Assembly (NCBI RefSeq): GCF_029784155.1
Contig: NC_073692.1
Location: forward strand, 19,594,126 to 19,658,125
Direction of reading: 5' to 3'
From: Uranotaenia lowii
Taxonomy: Eukaryota; Arthropoda; Insecta; Diptera; Culicidae
Length of the DNA: 64,000 bases
Shown here: piece after piece, positions 10,837 through 22,700 of the stretch
How positions within the stretch are numbered: the first letter of the stretch is position 1
Layout of the letters: every line of letters begins with the position of its first letter
Made by a program: the position numbers and the translations under genes
The notes under the pieces: generated by a model
What the model was told of the DNA's origin: nothing
Database searches by the model: none
Seen by the model: the letters and a program-made list of their open reading frames with translations, nothing else

Positions 10837-11189
10837 TTAACAAATTCACGGTGATTTCTCTTCTTAATAATATGTACTTTCTATTCACTTAACTGAAATT
10901 TGAAACGAAAAAGTGAGGGAAAAACCCCTAATGATCATTTTTGACGGTCGCCATATGAGAAAAAAAAAATCACCATGTCGCTCCAATGATCTCGATCACA
11001 AAAAAAGAAGTCTAACACAAACCGAATAGGCTTATAGCTTAAATCGTAAGAAACGATATTCGAAGATGAGATTTCATAAAATATTGAGTTTAATAATTTC
11101 ACCATTTACAGAAATAATTTCACCATAAAAGTATTTAAAAAAAACACTCGAATGAAATGGTTTATTTTGCCATATTTATAACTAAACCT

Positions 11190-11354
11190 AAAAAATCACA
11201 GCTCACAAATTTTTGTATTCTCTATACTACACGTTTAGACGGTAAATCTCCTTTTCTAACTGTCTGGAAACAAAAAATAATTGCACATAGAGCATTAACC
11301 GGTCGACGTCATCTTTGTCTTTAAAAATAAACTAAACTAATTTTGTGAAAAATT
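11190..11354 (-). other. 3' UTR/flank of first Ucp4, shared with the paralogue
   Basis: Blocks ATCACAGCTCACAAATT, CACGTTTAGACGGTAAA, TTAACCGGTCGACGT and AACTAAACTAA recur in order at 19360-19540 behind the second Ucp4. In the paralogue about 190 bp of extra sequence separates the stop codon from these blocks. A minus-strand AATAAA near 11161-11166 could be the poly(A) signal. Confidence 0.5.
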
Positions 11355-12796
11355 TTAGTAGCCAGTAGCGCCAAGAGTGGCTCGAATATGTTCGAACGAA
11401 ACCCAAAATATCAATGCCCATGGCCCCAAACGGATCCAAACTGGAAGGAAACCCTTGTACAGAGCAAAGAAACCTTCCCTGCTCACAGTCTTCTGTAGAC
11501 AATCCACTGATCCTTTGTAGAGGAGGCCTCTGAAACACACAATAATTGTTACTGAAAGTTCACTTGCGTGAGTGCTTTCGCTAGTGTAGCTTACTTTCCG
11601 CTCAAATCTGTAGGTTGGTTCATGACCCTAGTCTTGATAACGTCAGCCGGTGTACCCATCGCTGCTGCCGCAAAACCAGCACACATCGAGGCTATGATAT
11701 GCACCAAATGACTATCGGGGAGGCCAGTTTTCTTCATCACGAATCGTTTCGCCACGTCATAAGTGGTCAGGTCTCCCAGGTTAACAAGAGCTGCCCGTTG
11801 TACGTTCGGGATGCTCCCCTTCCATAATCCTGGAATACCACCGCGTTTGACAATTTCCCGGAAAGCATGATGGGTACCATGAACACGTGGTTCCTGACCC
11901 AGCAGGCGTCTTTTGCCTTCCATTTGAATCTGTACCTTAACAAGATCCGCCGGTGAGGCTAACCATTGAGCGACCATTCCAGCTCCGACTCCGGCTACCG
12001 CCGATTGCCATAGGGTTAGCTCTTTGTCACCGCGGAGCTTCGTTCTCATCGCGTCGTACGCCACTATGCGGACTCCACTTTGAAAGAATGGTTGAACAAA
12101 AACCGCATTAGTATTTTTGCTACCTGCATTGAAAATTTTCAATTTGTATCTAGAGTGTTACTGACCTGTAAACACAGTGCCGATAGAGTGCTGGAGTGAT
12201 TCCTTGCCAAAGTTTGAGTATGCCTTCTTCGCGAATTATGCCCCCGGCAGTCGCCAACATACCGCGGTACTTGGTCTAAAAAGATACTTGTGTGAGCAGG
12301 TTATCTACCACAGACTTAAACAAACTTTAACCTTAAATGAAAACAAATTGTTGAATAAAAATAATGCTCAATAAGTTAAATACATAGAGTACTCTACTCT
12401 CATGCTGCTGTACAGCATGTCTTGCATAACATCAGACAGATCGACTAGTTCAACAAACGTAGATATGCTCATAGGGACTGTACCTTAAGGATCGTACCAC
12501 CCTCGCCTTGGATCTGTAACCGCGTCTTGGTCAGGTCCAGCGGATAGGTAAACATTTCGGCAATGCTGGCCGCAATCACCGAAACTATGTAGGTGCACCA
12601 GATGGTATCGGCATAGTTATATTTGACCGGAGACTTCTCGGTTCCATCTTTATCAGGCGGCGACGCAGCTGAAAAAAAAAATGATAATCTTATTTCACTT
12701 TACACTCCACAGTTTATTCCATGTTTAAACCCAATAACAATTCAACCACAGATCGATTGAAAATTTAAAGAACAAACCTTTGTGGGTGAAGATCAT
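11355..12796 (-). CDS. Ucp4: Mitochondrial uncoupling protein 4 (SLC25 carrier), upstream-truncated none; copy 1
   Basis: Five exons: 12796-12778, 12668-12484, 12275-12166, 12077-11595 and 11529-11355, joined 972 nt, 323 aa. All introns have GT/AG ends and frames stay open. The product is a six-helix mitochondrial inner-membrane carrier with three repeats, each with its P-x-D/E-x-x-K/R signature: YPLDLTKTR (P49), SPADLVKVQ (P147) and [10 protein letters not shown] (P248). UCP4-specific stretches include [25 protein letters not shown] and the C-terminal [17 protein letters not shown]4 proteins are proposed to conduct protons or anions and mildly uncouple respiration. The start ATG is chosen because the paralogue conserves the same 19-nt first exon (MIFTHK / MIFTRK). 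The last exon has drifted from the family ([13 protein letters not shown] versus [13 protein letters not shown] in copy 2). The gene is a tandem duplicate of 19737-25460. Confidence 0.93.
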
Positions 12797-13010
12797 TATC
12801 GCGCGACTGGTGAGCAAACATTGACTGATTAATACGATTACGCCAGTTCTTGAAGCAGTTAGTGAGAATTCGTGCGTCCACTCACCGGGCGGGAGCGAAC
12901 GAGTAGAACCTGCTATGGCGTAACTTTCGGAACAGCTGATAATGGGGAAAAAATGCGCCAATGATTGCGTATTCACTAAACTGCGTGGTTAAGTGTATGG
13001 GTTCAAACTG
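12797..13010 (-). promoter_or_regulatory. Conserved 5' flank of first Ucp4
   Basis: Aligns in order with 25461-25655 upstream of the other Ucp4. Shared blocks are GAAGATCATTATCGCG/GAAAATCATTATCGCG, TATGGCGT, TTTCGGAACAGCTGATAATG, CGCCAATCATTGCGTATT-like and TGTATGGGTTC. Probably 5' UTR and core promoter duplicated with the gene. The transcription start is not determined. Confidence 0.55.
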
Positions 13011-13669
13011 TAGTTGGAAGGTTTCAAATTAATTTTGACAGATTCTTTGCAATCAAAAGTTTCACGAGTTCAGTACGGGACTGCTTGTTGTTCTGGCCTA
13101 CTAAAACCTATTTTAAAAGGTTCCAGATATGGATTTTTTTTTAGGAAAGTAAGGCAAGATTTTTATTTTGGCTTGTTTAAACAGTGCTTAATTAAAAGGA
13201 AAATTTGAATCAGTTACTGAAATAATTAGTTTTTGAGATTTTACTTGTTAGTGTTCGATCGACCACTTTTAAGGGTTATATGAAACAAACGGGGATGCAC
13301 TTTGATTGATTGGAGGGTGTCTTTTTGCCTTATAGAAATTATTTAAGAAACTTACTTGTATGAAAAAATTTCATCTCAAGAACTCTACTATGTACTTTCA
13401 ATACCATTGATTTCTAAAGGTTTTTGAAGTTAGAATTAATATTCGGCATTTTTGTCTGGGCATATGCTGGGAAGCTCAATTTTATGACTCTGGTATAATT
13501 GAGTATGTTTATTTAACAATTTAACTATAGTTTAGAGAGCCCCAGGATCACTAAGGATGCAAGTGGTTAAGGCCCAACACAAAAAATCTAAGTTCCATAT
13601 AACAGGCTCTAAAAAGCATATTCAGCCCTCCAGATGAAGAGTATAGCATGCTCATACATCGGAAAATCT
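13011..13669. other. Intergenic, no gene recognised
   Basis: AT-rich sequence between the first Ucp4 promoter and the foldback element. Only short unrelated frames are present and no repeat boundary was recognised. Confidence 0.3.
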
Positions 13670-14820
13670 TACTGAATCAAAGCAATCGAAAGATTCGCTT
13701 TAATTCAACCACGGTATAAGAAAAGTTCAGATACCGGTATTTCGATAGCAACTTACAGGGTCCGACAATTGAACTGCTACACAACTTTAGGAGTGATTAT
13801 TACGAAGTATACAAAACCAAGTTAAATGATACCTTGACACCTTGTAAACATTATGTCTAAGATGTCAGAGGATAATTTTGTTAATTTTGAAATCAAGTGT
13901 TTTTTTTTGTAGAAATAGTCCTCGAACCTTAACGTAGTGCTTTGATTGCCTAGTTCCAGGCAGTGAAACGGTAGAAAAGATATATTTCGTGAGTTGTCAA
14001 ATTAGTGTATGTATTTTTTTAAATTTTGGCTCGCACTTAGAAGATACCTGGAGATCAGAAGTACCCAAGTACATATAGTATGGTGGGTATCGTCAAGCTA
14101 CAGTGGCGACACCTACCATGGTGAAGATCATCAAGATGCACCCTGAGAGAATTTCTTGGCGTAGTAACACTAAATTGGCGATAGATTTTAATACACCGGA
14201 TCAAAATCGCCGTCGGATCTTGCATCTTGCATCTTTTTTAGCATAACTTCGCATTGGCTTACGAAGAAAAAAGGTCCCAATTTTTGTGTGCGAATTTTTT
14301 TTTCGAGGGTTAATTTCGAGTACGGAGTGGTCGGAGAGTTCGCCGGACTGAACCCTATGGACTTGGCTGTCTAGCGTATACAGAAGCCCGAAGTCTACTC
14401 CACAAAACATGACGGGTTGGAAGCGCCATATCGAGTCCTGGGATAAAATACCACAAAAACCACCTACGGTCTTTTTAGAATATGTGCCTTGAGCTTCTGC
14501 AGCGAGTGGTTAAGCTCAAGAATAAAAAAAATCGAAAAGCGCCAATGGATTTTGAAAATATGATCTGTATTGATGTAAATCGTTGAAAATTTGAAAGAAA
14601 AAGTTTTTGTTTCGTTCAAATTATTTGCTAGTTCCAATGTAGCACTTCAATTGCCGGAGCCTGTACTATCTTCTTCAGTGAGCATTTTCGATTGATCAAC
14701 GTTTTCAATCGAAAACGCTCACTGAAGAAGATAGTAAGTTTCTATCGAAATATCGGTATTTGAGCTTTTCTTTTACCGTGGTTGAATCAAAGGGAATCTT
14801 TCGATTGCTTTGATTCAGTA
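13670..14820. mobile_element. Foldback MITE interrupted by a DD37D element
   Basis: Removing the insert 13756-14663 (plus one TA) leaves a hairpin about 240 bp long. The left arm starts TACTGAATCAAAGCAATCGA at 13670 and continues after the insert through CTATCTTCTTCAGTGAGC to 14697; the right arm runs from about 14708 to 14820. The arms match across the insertion point (CGATAGCAACTTACTATC versus CGATAGAAACTTACTATC), which fixes the order: hairpin first, DD37D second. Arms are roughly 90% alike by eye. No ORF. Confidence 0.8.
13756..14663 (+). pseudogene. Internally deleted DD37D mariner-type element
   Basis: TIRs CAGGGTCCGACAATTGAACT (left) and, reversed, CAGGCTCCGGCAATTGAAGT (right), with TA duplications at 13754-13755 and 14664-14665. 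These match the TIRs of the element at 61379-62683. The plus strand keeps only the C-terminal catalytic region: GGTTAATTTCGAGTACGGAG, then SSPD-like and LNPMDLAV (about 14320-14385), followed by decayed frames. The start and the middle of the transposase are deleted. Confidence 0.8.
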
Positions 14821-15430
14821 GAATTATTCAACCAAGAAGGCTTACAACCATGAACGGCAAAACTCCTCAGTTCAGCTTGTTCATTGAAAGAGAGTGCAAT
14901 TTTTCTCGTCTTCCCCCCAAGCTGTGCGGGGAGAGATAAATCACACTGCAATCATGAGAGAGATTGTCAACACATAAGGATGATTGAGAACATTCACATC
15001 CACTGATGAAGAGAATTCCCTTCTCTGGAAAAATCTATTGCGCATTGTTGAGGAGAAATCTGGAAGCTAGCACAGTTTTTTCTTGGTACGTTTGCGAGAA
15101 AGGACGCTGCTCTCCGAACCAGAGATCCAGCGGCGTCCTGATTTTTCCGGATTTGTCCTGATTTTCGAGTGACGACCTTCCTGATTTTTCAAAACTCTCG
15201 AATGGTATCTGTATTGGTTTTTAAAATGTCCTGAATTGTATTGATTTTCGAGAAAATATATATATGTATATCTAAATAATTATTGTGTAGTTAAATGATT
15301 AGAACGTAAAATTGATCTGTAATAAAACAGTTTAACTTCTTAAACTGCTGATAATCTTCGGTTCAGATGATATTTAAACGGTTTTTTTCAATATAAATTG
15401 CAAGCCAGCCAAGAAGATGATCTCTTCTTT
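14821..15430. other. Intergenic with hAT-like TCCTGATTTTTC remnant
   Basis: 15140-15250 carries several TCCTGATTTTTC/TCGAG motifs resembling the inside of the hAT-like element at 21509-22366, without recognisable ends. The rest shows nothing recognisable. Confidence 0.3.
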
Positions 15431-15464
15431 TGCATAAATTAAGGCGTTATTTCGCCTTAATTTA
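15431..15464. repeat. Short perfect hairpin
   Basis: CATAAATTAAGGCG and its reverse complement separated by 6 nt. Lies inside the SINE-like region; no terminator role is implied. Confidence 0.6.
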
Positions 15465-15719
15465 TGTAATCTACACCCATAGAAGAGGTTGCAAAAATTC
15501 AATGCCTTTTTAGCAAATCTCTGTGCCGATAATGCTCTGAAATGTGCACTGTGCCGAAGACGGTATGTTTGAAAAACCGTAACTGGCATAAGGACTCGGC
15601 TCCCAACCAAAATGATGACCACTACATTCAAGCGAAACAAGAAAAACATTTTATGGGATTTCCTTCCTATTGGATAATTCATCCCAGAAACAAGAAAATA
15701 AAAATTAAAACCACAGCGC

Positions 15720-15796
15720 TGTAGTGAGAATCGAACTCACATCACCAATTGTATTGTCTTGCCAGTCCGACATTCTAACCAGTGTACTATTCGAGC
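15720..15796 (-). other. tRNA-like head of a second SINE
   Basis: On the minus strand: TAGTACACTGGTTAGAATGT (A-box-like) and GTGAGTTCGATTCTCAC (T-arm with B box). The acceptor ends do not pair, so this is not a functional tRNA. The sequence continues on the minus strand toward 15560 as a possible SINE body. The 3' limit and target duplication were not found. Confidence 0.5.
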
Positions 15797-15984
15797 TTTA
15801 TGCAGGACGAGGTATATTTGCCATAGGCTTTCTGTTACCGATCAATCACAAAAAACGTACAACAGCGGCTTCCCGGCGTTTGGCCTCCTTTCAATGCATT
15901 CCTTTGCCTTAAGATGGAAACGGGAAAGGGAACGGGAGTGAAGGAACGGGAAACCCATTGAATGAGAACTGTGCTTTGCTTACT

Positions 15985-16225
15985 GCCTGCTATTACATAC
16001 ACACGCTACATATACACAGCTGCTAAAGCCGGGCAGCTTGGCCGGTGTTGTTTGCCGGTGAATTGAAGGAATGTTTTTGTTGTTGCTTTTGCTACATACA
16101 CACGCACAGCTTAGCCGTGTTTGCCGGTTGATTGAATTAGAAGGATGTTTTTGTTGTTGCTTTTGCTACATTCACACGCACAGTGCTCGGTTCGCTGGCT
16201 GCCTGGTGTTGGCCGGTATTTATTT
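15985..16225 (+). repeat. Tandem repeat, about 75-bp unit, roughly three copies
   Basis: Units contain ATGTTTTTGTTGTTGCTTTT, GCTACATACACACGCACAGC and TTTGCCGGTTGATTGAA. Clear copies start near 16071 and 16145, with a weaker one from 15985. Local GC is higher than the surroundings. Confidence 0.7.
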
Positions 16226-17439
16226 CCATCCTTCTTCGGCTTGTGATGCGATGGGGAGGGACGCGAAAACGTTTTTATTTTGTTTCATTCAGACATACGC
16301 AATTCGGTTGCGCTTGGAGGTTAATGCCGGTGGGCGCAAATCGAATCAGTGCCGGTCGCGTTATCTTCTTGTACCAATGATGCTATGAAATTGACTACAC
16401 GCCATTGGCACAGAGGCTGAATTTGGGGTGTATGAAAAGCTGCATTTTGTTTCCACCAAACCCACCCACCAAACTATTTTTTCACAAAACCACCAGGCAG
16501 CTCTGCTTCGAACACCATCTTTAACCATTATATTTGCAAGAAAAAAAACAAAATATGGTAGCCACATGTACATACTTATCTTAAAAAGTACAGATTTTTT
16601 TTTTATTATTATTAGGTACAAATTCTGTCCGCACAGAAAACAGATTTTAGAATTTGTTTGAAAAATAGACCAAAAAAGCGTTTTGAAATAGAAACCATAT
16701 CGATTGAACATTTCATTAAGCTAAAGACAAAATTCATAGTCATGTGAAAGTCGTCAATTATGAGAAAAATTGACATAGTTGAAAGTAGCTTCCGGATTTT
16801 TCAACACATTTGAGGTAATTAACAAATGATCAACAGTCAAACCAAATAAAAAAAAAAAAACAACAGATGTTTCTAATATTTTCACTGGTGATCTTTTTTT
16901 GTTGTTGGTGCAGATTTTTTGTCGGTGAAATTTCAATAAGAGTAAAGATTAGAATGGGTCAACGCTGACAGCGAGGAAAAATTGTTGCAATTTTTTTGTA
17001 CGTTGTGCGGTGGGAGTCATAAATAATTTATTTCTCCATTTTCAGGGTGGTGTATGACTGAAACACTAGGGTGCTCTTGGCTTCTTCTTCCACTTAACTG
17101 CTCTCACACTTGTCTTGTCGTCCGAGTCGCTTTCAGCTTGCGTAAACTGGGATAACGAGTGGAGCACGATCAGCTGAAGAGGATTACATTCGAAAGCCGA
17201 ACTGAAAAGAGTGTTGTTTTCTCCTGGCTCTTTGTTGTTTGTGAGGAGCCGACCAACCATGTTCACAACACATATTAGAAAGAAAATTTTAGTTCTCATC
17301 GGTAATTTGAAGTCTTATAATCATGCCCAAAAGGAAGATGTTTAGCCATCAGTGAGACTGATAAAAAAATACGAATTTCACGAACTTTCTCAACTACAAC
17401 TAACAGGATTATCCATATTGACTTTCCGTAATTTGTATG
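16226..17439. other. Intergenic with one secreted-peptide-like frame
   Basis: The minus-strand frame 17299-17066 (77 codons) starts MRTKIFFLICVVNMVGR, a signal-peptide-like hydrophobic start, and ends VKWKKKPRAP. It sits in a patch of higher GC than its flanks. No family was recognised, no splice partners were identified, and chance is possible. Otherwise AT-rich with nothing recognisable. Confidence 0.2.
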
Positions 17440-17864
17440 ATTATAATTTTAATGGCATGTGCGGTGGAATGAAAACTAGAGAGAATTTATTTTATAGAAT
17501 TTGAAAGAAAGGTGGATAGACAGGCATCAGTGCGCCAATAGGAGAAAGCTTGATAGGTGTTGAAATTTCAGGCTAGAGGGCATGTTCATGAAAAGCTCCC
17601 ATGAATTGCTCCCGTCTTTGCTCTGCACTAGCTAACTATACATTAGAAACCCAGAAAGTTATGTATAGTTAGCTAGTGCAGAGCAAAGGCGGGAGCAATT
17701 CATGGGAGCTTTTCATCAACATGCCCTCTAGCCTAAAATTTCAACACCTATCAAGCTTTCTCCTATTGGCGCACTAATGCCTGTCTATCAACCTTTCTTT
17801 CAAATTCTATAAAATAAATTCTCTCTAGTTTTCATTCCGCCGCACATGCCATTAAAATTATAAT
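17440..17864. mobile_element. Foldback element (long perfect-like hairpin)
   Basis: Arms of about 200 bp (17440-17643 and 17661-17864) are near-identical inverted copies with a 17-nt loop at 17644-17660. The ends are ATTATAATTTTAATGGCATG and its reverse complement; the outermost ATTATAAT is itself palindromic, so it may be an 8-bp target duplication. Minisatellite family 2 sequence lies on both sides (TCCATATTGACTTTCCGT on the left, GATATTGACATTAATAT on the right). The element therefore inserted into an older copy of that repeat. Confidence 0.85.
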
Positions 17865-18010
17865 GATATTGACATTAATATATCGTTATATCGAAAGGGT
17901 TGAAAATTTTCACATGGGTGTTCTAAAGGATGGGAAATTAATACTATTTTAAATCAGTGACCGCCAAAAGCGATGGTCCATATTGACTTTTCACTGTTTG
18001 GTTTACTCTA
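17865..18010 (-). repeat. Minisatellite family 2 remnant (copy E)
   Basis: About one unit: GATATTGAC, GAAAATTTTCACATGGG, CAGTGACCGCCAAAAGCGAT and GGTCCATATTGACTTTTCAC. It continues the fragment left of the foldback element (about 17400-17439). Confidence 0.6.
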
Positions 18011-19320
18011 CATAATCGGTTATCCTTGAGAAAGAAGTGTAATGAAGTCGGCCTGGTCAAGATTATTTATCTGCCCTTTGTCGAAGAGTTCCTCGGAAGT
18101 CGAAATCTCAACCATATAAGGATGAAGAAAAGTAGTATTTCGGATACCTAATACATAACATCTCGAGCAACATTTCAGTCCAATAAATCAGTTTTATTAA
18201 TACGCGCACCTCACCATTTCTAGCATCATACACTCGAACTACGCTTAGCACGAAACATTGCAACTACGCTTACTTTGTTGACTTACAGGGTAAACTGCTT
18301 TTACAAATGATATTGACTACATATTTATTACTCTTTCGTCTTCGTTTCTGATAAAAAAGAAAAACACGACTATATTTGTATATTTTGGTTTAGCTACTTC
18401 AAACTGTAGTCAACTGGTTTTTTCTTCTTCTTATTTCTACACAGTGAGAAGGGTTGTGCTTCTTTTTTTACCTTCTTCTATGTTTAGATAGAATCTAGAA
18501 TGTAGAATCTCTATTTTAATTAAGCACTTTTCCTAACACCAGTGGTCCTTAAAAACTTGGTTTCTTTTTTTGTGTATCGTGTCGTTATCACTTTGAGAAG
18601 AGTCTGAAAACCAAATTCCGGTTTATGTAAATCATTTCCTCCATATAATTTTTTTCCGAAAGTTTGTTATCTTAAAAATGCTCAGTAAAAACGAGATAAT
18701 TTTGTTTCTCATTGAAGTCTGATCACCTGAACCGTTTGCACGCTCGGAGTAATCCACATAAATTTATTCCAAAGAAAAACTAAGGAATTTCTGTGTCATT
18801 TTTGTCTTTCATGTTCCAGGCGGTTAGCGCAAATGAGGCAATCTTTGATAACTAATATCTCAATGAAAAAAAAGTTCCCAAACTTGAGCTTGTCGATTAT
18901 TCTTTCTTTTTTTTTACACACTAGTGCGTTTTACTGTTTACTCATTCGATTTTAGTAGGATTCAGACGCTTAGTCTAGATCAACTGAGAGGCTAGTTAGT
19001 GTTAGGACATTACGAGTTATTATAGGTTTAGGTTTCAGAACATGGTTGAATTCTAGTATTGTCACATGTTGAGTGTTTTTTCTTCTATTTAAAGTGTCGG
19101 CTAAAATCTTGCAGGATACAATTGAGGGTTTGAAACGATAACGTTTATGACAGTTAAGTTTTTCAAGTGCAGAACTCATTTGTTAATTGTTGGCTAAATA
19201 AACATTCTACTCACTTCGGTAATAAGTTTATGAGAATATTTCATGACTGCTGAACAGAGAAGTTCTCGTTTACGGGGTTGCCAACTCTAACTCAACATAA
19301 TAACACTCCAAAGAATTGGT
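18011..19320. other. Intergenic, nothing recognised
   Basis: AT-rich DNA between the foldback element and the second Ucp4 3' flank. The 69-codon minus frame at 18970-19179 has no recognisable features. Confidence 0.3.
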
Positions 19321-19736
19321 TTGTGTATTTTACCCTAATTGCTAGTAAATCTAAAAATAAATCACAGATCACAAATTATAGTCTTCTTAATTCAACACGT
19401 TTCTATATAGACGGTGAACCTCGTTTCTTAAATGTTTTTTTTAAAGTGAAAATTCGCTAATTAAGGAAGTAATTGAACGATGGTTAACCGGTCGACGTGA
19501 TTTTTCCATTTTAAGAAATACTAAACTAAATTTGAGAAAATTTTAAGAACGTTAGGTTTATTGTAGAGCCGATTCCTCGGTAGTGAAGTTAAGTTTGTGC
19601 GAAAATAGAATAGGTAAATTGTGCCTGCTATTTTAAAACAATATTTTCTGTGAACCAAAACGCGAGTTACGAAGAAACAATTAACTTATCAATGTACAGT
19701 GAAGCTCTAGATGAAATGTTATACGAATACTATCAC
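19321..19736 (-). other. 3' UTR/flank of second Ucp4
   Basis: 19360-19540 matches 11190-11354 behind copy 1 (for example ATCACAGATCACAAATTA, GACGGTGAAC, TTAACCGGTCGACGT). A minus-strand AATAAA near 19557 could be the poly(A) signal. 19541-19736 has no counterpart in copy 1 and is either an insertion here or a deletion there. Confidence 0.45.
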
Positions 19737-22700
19737 CTAGTAACCACCAGCGCCAAGACTAGAGCGAATTTGTTCGAACGAAAGCCAAAAAGTCAATGAC
19801 CAGGGTGCCATACGGATCCAAACAGGAAGGAAACCTTTGTACAGAGCAAAGAACCCTTCCTTGCCAACGGTTTGTTGTAGACAATCCAAAGATCCTTTGT
19901 AGAGAAGACCCCTAAAATACAAAATAATAGTTAGTCAAAGTGCTTCTTGATCGACAACAAGCGTGACTTACTTTCCGCTCAAATCCGTTGGTTGATTCAT
20001 GACCCTAGTCTTGACAACATCAGCCGGTGTACCCATCGTTGCTGCCACCAATCCAGCACATATCGAGGATATGATATGCACCAAATGGCAGTCTGGGAGG
20101 CCAGTTTTCTTCATAACGAATCTTTTGACCGTATCGTATGTGGTGAGATCGCCCAGATTTACAAGAGCTGCTCGTTGCACATTCGGAACGCTTCCTTTCC
20201 ATAGCCCAGTAACACCGCCGCGTCTTACAATTTCCCGGAAAGCGTGGGCGGCACTGTGGACACGTGGTGCCTGGCCCATGAGGCGTCTTTTGCCCTCCAT
20301 CTGAACGTGTACCTTGACCAGATCGGCCGGAGAGGCCAACCATTGGGCAATCGATCCAGCTCCGACTCCGGCCAGTGCCGATTGCCACAGGGCCAATTCG
20401 TTGTTACCGCGAAGTTTCTTTCTCAGCGTGTCGTACGTCACTATGCGGACTCCACTGTCGAAATTTAACGAAAAATTATTAGTTTAGGAAATAAACACAA
20501 AAACAATGTGTAGGTACACCACAGTAAACGGGAATCGCTGAGTACGGTAATTTTTTGCACTGAGATTTCAATACGTTGAATTTGTTAATCAGTTATTAAC
20601 GAGTGGACTGAAACTATGGAAAAAGATAGCTGTTCTTGCTTGACAAAGGATTTTTTTTGGTAAAAAACTATAACTATCTCTAGAAGTATTGAAAGTTCTT
20701 AGCCCTAAACCGTGCCAGGCATTTCTACCCGTTCTTGGAATGTCAATTTAACGTCCACAACTAAACCTGCTATATCTCTCTTGTGTAATGTAACCCAAAT
20801 ATAATTCTTAGACAGTATTCAGCTTCAACGACAACAATTCATTTCTACGTTATTCAAAGTCTAAAAACAATCGACTTCGAGATTATAGCAAGCAAGCCTT
20901 TGCGTAAATTTTCTGGATTTATCTTGAGTTTATTTTTATTCATCATATTTTCGTAAAGTATCGTAGCGCTAATGGAGGTACTTAAGTTTAGATATTAGAA
21001 AATCGTAGAATGCTAATTGATAAAAAATTTGAAAATCAGCTACTTTTGAAAATTTGTCAACAGCTTTGTGCTTTGTATTATGAGAATCTTAAGATGCAAA
21101 CATGTGTCAAATACGTCAATTATCGATACACTTTTCAAAAAATTTCTTTTTTGACTGAAACAATTTTGACGGATCATTGATATAAAAGTATTTATTACCC
21201 AAACACTTGAATTGCCGAATGTTCGCTAACTTTCCCGAGATTTTAACCGAGAGTTCGGTTATTTTAAAAGAACCATCGGTTATTTTAACCGAAAAAATCA
21301 AGAAAGTTCGAGAAAAAACTGATGAATTTTCCAAAATAACCAAAAACAGCTCTGTAGATATTTCAAAATTTTTACAGAAAAAACGATCGTGATTTAATAA
21401 ATTTGACGCATTATTCATCCCTATACTTAGTCAAGCAACAATAAGGCTCATTTCCCGTTCCCTTGGCCCTATCACTTTTAGCCACGCCCCGCTGCGTTGT
21501 CCGATTGACAAAAGTGCCAATGTGCCTGATTTTTCAGGATTTGCCTGATTTTTCGAGGCTCTGCCTGTCAACCTGATAAGCCATTGGATTTCCCGGGTTT
21601 TTTTTAAAATAAGTCTGATTTTGTCTGATTTTTGCGAATGTGATGAAAAATGGGTAGTAAGGAAGTGCATTAGATATCATTGCTGAAGTGAAAATGTGGA
21701 TCGAGAAAAGAAAAAAATGGGTCGAGGATGAGTTGGGTCGGTGGCTCCACTCGATTATCCCAAAGGTAAGCCTTAAACCCTGATTTAATAGGTTGGATCT
21801 GAGTCGGGATTTTATTCGTATATTTTTCTGTCTCATGTCCAATCATTATTCCTTAGGCGCGGTACTCTATCGTTTTGATATTGCTGGCAGCAATTTGTGT
21901 AGTTGCGGCCAAGATTACCATTACATCGAGCATATTGTTTGGTCGTTTGAGGTCCAACTTGTCGCCAGAACGAATTTATTAGACTTCCTTCGTGCCCGAG
22001 GAAAACCACCCAACGTTCCAGTGAGGGACGTGCTCGCTGTGAAAAACTTGGACTACATGTTCGAAATCTACCTTTTCCTTAAAGCTATCGATCTACGTCT
22101 ATAATTCATTTTATTTTCATCTTTCACATTCCTATCATTCTTCTCTCTTCTGAAAAAGTGTTTAGCTAAGCAGACCATTAAAGAAAAACTAAAAACGAGT
22201 TTGGCTCCTTAAAACTTAAAGGTATGAGCCGTTTCAAATAAAGATATTATAAAAAAAAACAAAAAAAAAGGTCATCACTTTGAGCGAAATTTCCGTTACA
22301 TTGACGTAGCCTGGTTTTTATTTAACTAGTCCCTGATTTTTGAAAAAAAAAATGTTGGCAACCCTGCCGATTGTCGAAGGAACACGAGTTTGAATTTTAA
22401 ATTTACAGAATGTACGTTCGTTTTGAAGATGTTTCCTTTGATTGCAGTAAACTTGTCCGTGTTTATCCGAAGCTCTATTCAGATGCTTTCCGAATTGAAC
22501 CTACCGATAGCATCATTGCTGTTTGATTTTAACGAAATAGAAAATGATCTACAAATATGGCAAAGGGCGAGTATGCAGACACGCGATTTTCATGTCTGCC
22601 TCTCAAAAGTCTAGGAATCCCAATCCCTGCAAAACTCGACAAAAATATGTGTTTGATTAATTTGATCAATTCGAAAGAATTATGAAAAAGCGAGTTTCCA

